23,838 nucleotides of DNA from a virus: positions 1 to 23,838 of the IMG/VR virus record IMGVR_UViG_3300025646_000371; one strand, 5' to 3'. A program made the position numbers and the translations under genes. Below the pieces are notes generated by a model, which saw only the letters and a program-made list of their open reading frames with translations, was not told where the DNA came from and searched no databases. Position 1 is the stretch's first letter; every line of letters starts with the position of its first letter. This document shows positions 22,982 through 23,838 of the stretch, one piece after another.

Positions 22982-23012
22982 TTGCTAAAAAAATAAAATT
23001 TTCGTATATTTA
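22982..23012 (+). promoter_or_regulatory. Promoter TTG-N20-TATATTTA for the 217-aa structural gene
   Basis: TTG at 22982-22984, 20 bases, then TCG before TATATTTA at 23005-23012. The box continues into ATATTTATAAC, as at 9687 and 12671. It is the only standard promoter seen within the structural block, so the gene that follows may be expressed at a higher level or a different time. Confidence 0.7.
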
Positions 23013-23038
23013 TAACTTGACGAATAAACTATAAAACA

Positions 23039-23692
23039 ATGGGATATTTAAATAATACAGTAGTAACAGTTGATGCTATTTTGACCACTAAGGGTCGCCA
23101 GCTGTTAGCTCAAAATGATGGTTCATTTAGAATTACACAATTTGCTCTAGCAGATGATGAGATCGATTATACACTTTATAATCCAACTCACCCTTCTGGA
23201 TCAGCTTACTATGGTCAAGCAATTGACAATATGCCATTATTAGAAGCATTTCCACAAGAAACTCAAATCATGAAATACAAACTTACCACTTTACCTCGTG
23301 GTACAGCTAAAATGCCTATTCTTGATTTGGGTTACAACGCAATTGTAATTAAACAAGGTGCTTCATTAGCTATTACACCTCAAACATTGAACTACTTAGG
23401 TGGTAACCAATCAGAAACTTCTGGTTATACAGCTACTATTTCGGACGTTAGAACAATGTCAACATTTGATGGTGTAGGTATTAATACTGCTAATGCTACT
23501 GCTCTTAACGCTACTACTACTGTAGGTACTAACGTATCTAAAACAGTTGTTGGTACTACTATTAACTTAAGAGCAACTACTGTTAATACATTATTTGGTT
23601 CTAACAGTACTTTATATGCTACATTAACCGTAGTAGGTAGAGATAGTGGTGCAAGAGTTCAAATCCCAGTTCAAGTAGTTAAAGTATCCTAA
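23039..23692 (+). CDS. Probable virion structural protein with its own promoter
   Basis: 217 residues. The N-terminal half is distinctive: MGYLNNTVVTVDAILTTKGR, then FRITQFALADDEIDYTLYNP (about 29-48) and AIDNMPLLEAFP (61-72). I recall this type among structural proteins of marine and other T4-like phages, without a secure function. Residues 110-217 look Ig-like, Thr/Val-rich with alternating strands (TATISDVRTMSTFDG; TLYATLTVVGRDSGARVQIPV). The start follows an AACTATAAAACA leader 26 bases after the promoter box. A separate promoter inside a long co-oriented structural block suggests high demand, as for a protein used in many copies. Confidence 0.75.
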   Translation: MGYLNNTVVTVDAILTTKGRQLLAQNDGSFRITQFALADDEIDYTLYNPTHPSGSAYYGQAIDNMPLLEAFPQETQIMKYKLTTLPRGTAKMPILDLGYNAIVIKQGASLAITPQTLNYLGGNQSETSGYTATISDVRTMSTFDGVGINTANATALNATTTVGTNVSKTVVGTTINLRATTVNTLFGSNSTLYATLTVVGRDSGARVQIPVQVVKVS

Positions 23693-23702
23693 AACATAAG
23701 AT

Positions 23703-23838
23703 ATGTCATTTAAACAATTAATAGCAGACGATTTTGTAGTATCAGCTGATAGCATTACAGCTGGTTTGTGGACAGGTGGTTCACCTACACTTACTGGTTT
23801 TTACACATCGTCAACACAAGAATTATCATCAGCAGGTA
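23703..23838 (+). CDS. Virion structural protein, 5' part only
   Basis: 45 complete codons, open at the window edge. It opens MSFKQLIADDFVVSADSITA, then LWTGGSPTLTGFYTSSTQ. This resembles the start of structural proteins of T4-like phages that have FVVSAD and PTLT-FFTSS motifs, usually in the tail/fibre block; no function assigned. The ATG lies 10 bases after the previous stop, so it is likely on the same transcript. The rest must be read from the neighbouring sequence. Confidence 0.7.
   Translation, partial: MSFKQLIADDFVVSADSITAGLWTGGSPTLTGFYTSSTQELSSAG

Overview
This window reads as part of a T4-like contractile-tailed phage genome whose host is probably a member of the Bacteroidota. Evidence for the phage: every supported gene is on the + strand, genes are tightly packed (many TAATG or ATGA junctions), and the right half carries recognisable T4-type proteins: a gp55-like late sigma factor, a gp5-like hub/spike protein, a gp25-like and a gp6-like wedge protein. 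Evidence for the host: genes lack Shine-Dalgarno sequences and have A-rich leaders, and six sites share TTG-N20-TATATTTA (or a near match), which resembles the Bacteroidota -33/-7 promoter (TTG...TAnnTTTG). The genome is AT-rich. The host assignment is inference.

Layout. 1-228 holds no supported gene. 229-3192 carries small accessory genes: a beta-rich unknown, a DUF932-type protein, an RfaE2/TagD-type nucleotidyltransferase, a GIY-YIG/T5orf172-type protein, a two-helix membrane protein and two small acidic proteins. 3204-4647 is a nine-tRNA cluster: Leu-TAA, Arg-TCT, Pro-TGG, Gln-TTG, Tyr-GTA, Met or Ile-CAT, Ser-TGA, Thr-TGT, Gly-GCC. None encodes CCA, and the cluster ends in a strong intrinsic terminator. 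4729-6648 holds five small beta-rich proteins, two of them a tandem duplication with perfectly identical DNA blocks. 6732-8971 holds small unknowns, an HD-domain protein and a small membrane protein. 8982-9683 is the late sigma factor. 9716 to the end is a tail/baseplate module that runs off the window.

How it works together: the tRNAs favour A/T-ending codons that the structural genes use heavily (TTA, AGA, CAA, ACA and so on). The gp55-like factor sits at the head of the structural block it would be expected to switch on. Overlapping start/stop codons imply coupled translation of the baseplate genes.

Most unusual content: (i) long, strongly structured spacers in the tRNA cluster, with a hairpin ending 3-7 nt before each of five tRNAs, a possible kissing-loop pair and a boxA-like antitermination element; (ii) a gp5-like spike with an OmpA-like domain where T4 gp5 has its lysozyme; (iii) a mosaic tandem duplication of a virion-like protein; (iv) a rigid promoter family, with two genes whose start codon sits where transcription should begin. 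No CRISPR array, insertion sequence or integrase was seen.
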